The notes under the pieces are model-generated. The model had not been told where the DNA came from and searched no databases. It worked only from the letters and a program-made list of their open reading frames with translations. The position numbers and the translations under genes are program-made. From Saprospiraceae bacterium UBA3362 (GTDB lineage: Bacteria > Bacteroidota > Bacteroidia > Chitinophagales > Saprospiraceae), in assembly GCA_002360455.1 (NCBI GenBank), contig DEQQ01000082.1, forward strand, positions 1 to 27,799: DNA of 27,799 bases, given 5' to 3'. Of the stretch, positions 19,801-25,800 are shown piece after piece (position 1 is the stretch's first letter; each line of letters opens with the position of its first letter).

Positions 19801-22800
19801 ATATTCCTTCCGGATTCAGTTATTCTGCAGCAGATAATATCGGATGGACAGGAGCTGCTCCATCTGTCAATTATGTTCATGCGCCACTGATAAACCCTGG
19901 AGACAGTGCCTTGATCACTATACGATTAAGAGTAATCAGATCATCAGGAGCTAATGCTTGGACAAATTATGCTGAGATTACAGAGATAAGAGATAATACA
20001 AATACAATTGTCAATTCGAGAGAAGCTGACTCAAGACCTGCCAGTAATGGTGCAGCAGAACTTGCAGTTACTCCCGGAAGTACAAATGATGATAACATCA
20101 TAAGTACAAATTTTGGAGCTGAAGAAGATGATCACGATCCGGCAGGAATCGAAGTATTTGATCTTGCTTTGAAGAAAGTGAAGCCGGCAGCAGGTACATA
20201 CAATTACGGAAGCACAATTCCATTTACACATTGGATATACAATCAAGGCAATACTGTAGCTCGTAATATTCAAGTAGTAGACAGTATCCCTTGTGGTTTA
20301 TTGTATTTGGCAGTAAACACACCAACTTGGTCATACAACTCAGTAACAAGAGAAGCAGTAACTACTATTGTAGGTCCGTTGAATCCGGGTGATAGTATTG
20401 CAGTGACAATTCAATTGCAATTACAACCTTGCTCCGGAGTAGGATCATTTACTAATATTTCAGAAATTAGTTCTGCGACTGATGGAGCTGGTGGTACAAA
20501 GACAGATATTGATTCAAGTCCGGATGGCAATCAGGCCAATGACGGTACACCTATAAATGATGCAGTAAACAATCCTGCGGATCAAGATGATCACGATCCG
20601 GAGACAATAGAAGTTTGGGATCTTGCTTTGAAAAAAGAACTGGTCTCAATTCCAACTCCTGCATACGGAGAAACATTAACGTTCAGAATTAAAATATATA
20701 ATCAAGGAACGTATGATGTCAGAAATATAAGAATTGCAGATTATATCCCTGCAGGTTACACCTTCAGTTCTGCTATCAACCCGTTATGGCTTGGTGCAGC
20801 ACCAACGGTAACAACCACAATTCCGGGTCCAATAAAACCAGGTGATAGTTTATATTCTGAAATATTATTAATTCTGACTAACACAGCTGGAGGAACAAAA
20901 GATTGGATCAATTATTCAGAAATTCTCGGATTTACCGATAATGCCGGAGTGGACAAGTCCAGTTTAGATATCGATAGTAAAGTAGGATCTAATAGCGCAT
21001 CAGAATTGGCTATTTTACCTAATAGTTCAGGGGATAATAATATAGCCAGTGTTGATCCCGGAGGTAATGAAGACGACCATGACCCTGCCGGAATTGAAGT
21101 CTTCGACCTCGCTTTAAGAAAACAAGTAGCCACTGTTGCCGGAAATTATTTAAATGGAGATCAAATCCATTATACAGTCACAGTGTTTAATCAGGGCAGT
21201 GTTCCTGCTCATAAAATTACTGTCATCGATAGATATCCTTGTGGACTTAATTTTATTGCAGATCCTGTATTGAATGTCGGTTGGACAAATCCAAGCCTTG
21301 GCATTGCAGAAAAAACAATATCTACTGTTCTACAACCCGGACAATCTATAGTATTGGATATTTATTTTACTATTGATGTTCCAGCTATTGATTGTCCTGC
21401 AGGTGTGAATGGTTATAAAAACACTGCAGAAATTAAGTCAGCAAATGATCCTTCAGGAAATCCTGCAACGGATATAGATTCAAAACCAAACAGCAATACA
21501 ACAGAAGAAAATGCAGTAGAACCAAATTATCCTGGAGATGATGTGGTTGATACTTCTGATCCTGATGGAAATCAAGATGATCATGATCCTGCAGATTTGA
21601 ATGTGTTCGATCTTGCTTTAATGAAGAAAGTAGATTTAACTTATAACCCGGGACCATATCGATATGGAGACTTGGTGAAGTTCAATATCTATATCATTAA
21701 TCAAGGAAATATTTGTACAAAATCAGTAACAGTTACTGACATTATTCCAAGCGGATACGTCTTCAATCCTGCCGATAATCCAACGTGGACATTGGTTGGT
21801 TCAAATGCTGAAACCACTTATGATGAAAAATCATTATGTTGGAAAGACACAGCAATAGTTTCTATTCTTCTAGAAGTCACGCCATCTACTGATGCCAATG
21901 GATATGTAAATTATTCGGAAGTTTCAGAAGCACTTGATGTGAATGGTATAACAAGAACTGAAGATAATGATTCTAAATTCAACACAGATGCAACTGACGA
22001 TACGGGTGGTGTTCCAAATACTCCAGACGATGATAATGTGAGCGGTGATGGAATAAACAAAGGTGAAGATGAAGATGATCATGACCCTGCTGTTATCGAA
22101 GTATTTGATTTGGCTCTCCGCAAACTGGTAACTACGCCTGCACCATACAAGCAGGGAGATATAATAAATTACAGAATAGAAATTTATAACCAAGGAAATG
22201 TTGCAGCTACAAATATTGAAGTTGTTGATAATTTGCCTTGTGGACTTGAATTTGATTCTGCATTAAATCCAAATTGGACATGGTCCGGAACACAAGCTAC
22301 AACAACTTATGCCGGTCCATTAGCTCCGTTGACAAATGATTTTGTAGAGATAAAATTGAGAGTGAAGTCATGCAATATGGCTGGAGCTTACACCAATTCA
22401 GCAGAGATTTCAAAGGCATCTGATTCTAATGGTGATGACAGATCAAATGATGATGCGGATTCAACTCCGGATTCTGATCCTAATAATGATGGCAATCCTG
22501 TTGATGATGAGATCGATAACGAAGATGGAGATGAAGATGATCATGACCTGGCTATTATTCCTGTTATGGATATTGCTCTAAGAAAGACAGTGGTAGAACC
22601 GGAAAGAATTTTCTTACCGGATGAAAGCGTTAAATTCTATATTACAGTGTTTAACCAAGGAAATGTTAATGCGACCAATGTAGAAATTACAGATCATATA
22701 CCAACCGGTTATATTTATGATCCTATCAGTGATAATTATTCACCGGCATGGACAAATAATTCCGGTGTGATGACAACCGTGATCCCTGGGCCAATACTGC

Positions 22801-25800
22801 CACAAGATTCTGCTAAGATTTGTGTGAGTATGATAATCAAAAAAGGATTTGAATTCCCAACAGATTATTACAACTACGCAGAAGTTTCAAGTTTTGCTGA
22901 TCAAGATGGAAATCCTGCTGTAGATATGGATTCCGATCCTGATGATGATCCTGCCAACGATGGCCCGGCTAAAGATGATGAAATAGATAATGCAGATGAT
23001 GATGAAGATGATATTGATTTGGCATTGCCTATTTTCCAAATTTATGATCTTGCATTGCGTAAAACTACTTCATCAAATTATATAAAAACAGGAGAAGTTA
23101 TTGAGTTTAAAATTCAAGTATTCAATCAAGGAATAAATGGTACAGTAACAGATATCAAAGTCATTGATTATATTCCATCAGGGCTGGAATTTGATGCAGC
23201 ATTAAATCCTGCTTGGACTTATGATGGAACTAATGCGACCACAACAATAGCAGGCCCATTGGTTGATTATGATTCTTTATACGTTTCAATTTTCCTCAGA
23301 GTGAAGCCTGGTGCTACTCCTGCTAATGTAAGAAATTTTTCAGAGATTGTTTCTTTCAATGATGAAGATGGAGAAGATGTATCGGATAGAGAATTAGATT
23401 CTGATCCTGATGATGATTCGACAAATGATATCGGCGGTCAACCAAATACAGAAGAAGATGATAGAATTGATGATAATGGAAGTGTAGATGAAGATGATCA
23501 TGATGGCGCTGAACCAAAAGTATTTGATCTTGCAATAAGAAAAACTACTTCGCGTACAGTTCCTGTAAGAACAGGAGATGTTGTTACTTTTGATTTGGAG
23601 GTATTTAACCAAGGAAATGTAGATGCATACAATGTAGTTGTAAATGAATACATTCCTGCCGGATATATTTTGTCCCCAGCAGACCCTTATTCATGGACTG
23701 TAGTAAGTTCAACATTAGTGACCAAAACTATTGAAGGGCCAATTACTCCTGGATCAAGTGTAATTCTACAAGTTGATTTACAGGTAGTGGATCCTGCCAA
23801 TTTAAGTAAGTTGCAGAATGTTTCAGAAATAGCAACAGCAGAAGATGAAGATGGTGAAACTCCGGTAGATTTAGACTCTGATTCAGATGATGATCCGGAT
23901 AACGATGGTGACCCAATAGATGATGCAATAGATGATCCATTAGATGAAGATGATCATGATATTGCCACGCCTCCGGTTATGGATTTGGCGTTAAGAAAAT
24001 ATACAGATAGAATAGCTCCGGTAAGAGAGGGAGATGTAGTTAAATTCAATATTGCGATTTACAATCAAGGCAATATTGCTACCACTAATATGATCATGGT
24101 AGACTACATGGATTTGGGATTCAAATTTGAAGCTCAGTACAATCCTGGCTGGTCCTATAATGGCCAATATGTTACTTACAACATGACCTCAATCATCGAA
24201 CCGGGTAAAGCAGATACAGCTTGCATTTACCTCACCGTATTGCCTACTGCAACAACCATTACTTTAGTTAATAAAGCTGAGTTGATTTATATGGAAAATA
24301 CTTCGGGAATCGATATGACAAATTATGATATTGATTCTGATCCGGATGATGATCCTGATAATGATGCGGGAGGAGATGCATTTGGTCCAACGGATGATGA
24401 AATCAATGGTGATGGAAATGGAATCATAGGTGCCGGATTGCCTGCAGGAGATGAAGATGACGAGGATGCAGAGCATCTTGTAATGTGTGGAGCAATTGCG
24501 TGCAAGGGTAATATCAACTTTAGTTTGGATAGTACTTGTATGGGTGTATTAACACCGGGCGCTTTGCTTTCTCCGGTTACAAGTCCGCTTGAATCCTATA
24601 TGATTACAGTAAAAGATAAGTGGGGAGTTCCTCATGCAAATAAATTCGATGGTTCAGATGTAGGAAAATGTTTTGATGTTACAATAATCGATACTTTATG
24701 CTATGGCAATAGTTGTTGGAGTCGTGTTTGTATTGAAGATAAATTTGCCCCTAGAATTGTTTGTGATACAGACACCGTTAGCTGTGCAAGATTTTTAGCT
24801 GATGAGGTATTGCCAAAAGTAATTGAGAATTGTGGCTCATACGAGTTAAAACTTTTGGATGAGCGAATCTACCCAATGGGATGTAATGAATTCTTTGTCA
24901 AGAGAATTGAACGCGATTATATAGCAGTGGATGCAAGCGGAAACTCAAGTGATACTTGCACCTGGGTGTTGTTTGTAGAAAGAGCCAATCCTACATTGGT
25001 TGTATTCCCTACAGATACCGTCTTATTGTGCAGTGATCAATACGAAGTTGATGCAGAAGGTCACCCACATCCTTTTGTTGTAGGTGTTCCAACACTTGAA
25101 GGCGATACCATTTGGCCGACAACAGATTTCTTGTGCAATATCAATGTAGATTACAGCGATATAGATCTTGGTGAAGTAAGATGTACTAGAAAAATATTAA
25201 GAACTTGGCGAATCAGAGAATGGTGGTGTAATAGAGAAATTGTGATGACTGCGCCGCAGATAATTACTTTGATTGATACAGTTGGTCCGAAAATTACAAA
25301 GCGTGCGTACAATTTGAATACTACAACTTCCAACAGGAGCTGTACAGCAAAGATGATATTACCTAGTATTGAAGCCCATGATGCTTGTCATGAGGTTCTA
25401 AGAATAGATGTAGTGTATCCTGGAGGTATCCTGCTCAATCAGAATGGTGGAGAAGTAGAACTTCCTGTTGGAATTGACACGGTAATTTATAGAGTGTACG
25501 ATAATTGTTACAATCTCACTACTGATACAATCACTGTAACTGTAAAAGACAATACAGCTCCGGTTGCAATTTGTGATAGAAGAACTATTGTAGCTTTGAA
25601 TCACAGTGGCTACAATTGGGTTCCTGCAGAAGTCTTTGATGATGGCAGTTTTGATGAATGTCATTTGCATCATTTTGAAGTAAGAAGAATGGATGCAAAC
25701 AGTTGCGGAACAACCGGTGATGACGATTGGGGTACAGAAGTTGGATTCTGTTGTGAGGATGTAGGCAGAGAAATTATGGTAGCATTCAAGGCTATAGATT

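Larger units (their letters stand above)
17241..24470 (+). repeat. Fifteen tandem DUF11-like repeats (152-170 residues each)
   Basis: Each repeat begins with a form of [FWMY]D[LMI]A[LI]xK, has (Y/F/I/T)NQG about 25-30 residues later, then a D-x-[LIY]-P-x-G turn, a PGDS-like strand and an N-[YFISA]-[SA]-E-[IVL] strand, and ends in a D/N-rich linker often closing with DDHDP. Starts (bases): 17241, 17733, 18216, 18675, 19161, 19671, 20154, 20613, 21099, 21603, 22101, 22563, 23040, 23520, 23976. Lengths in residues: 164, 161, 153, 162, 170, 161, 153, 162, 168, 166, 154, 159, 160, 152 and about 165. The fold is probably an Ig-like sandwich, giving a long extended stalk with acidic, perhaps calcium-binding, hinges. 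Confidence 0.92.

Noticed and set aside
17241..24470. Regularly spaced DNA repeats that might suggest a CRISPR array
   Set aside because: The period is about 480 bases, the repeats diverge, and the similarity is at protein level within one frame.
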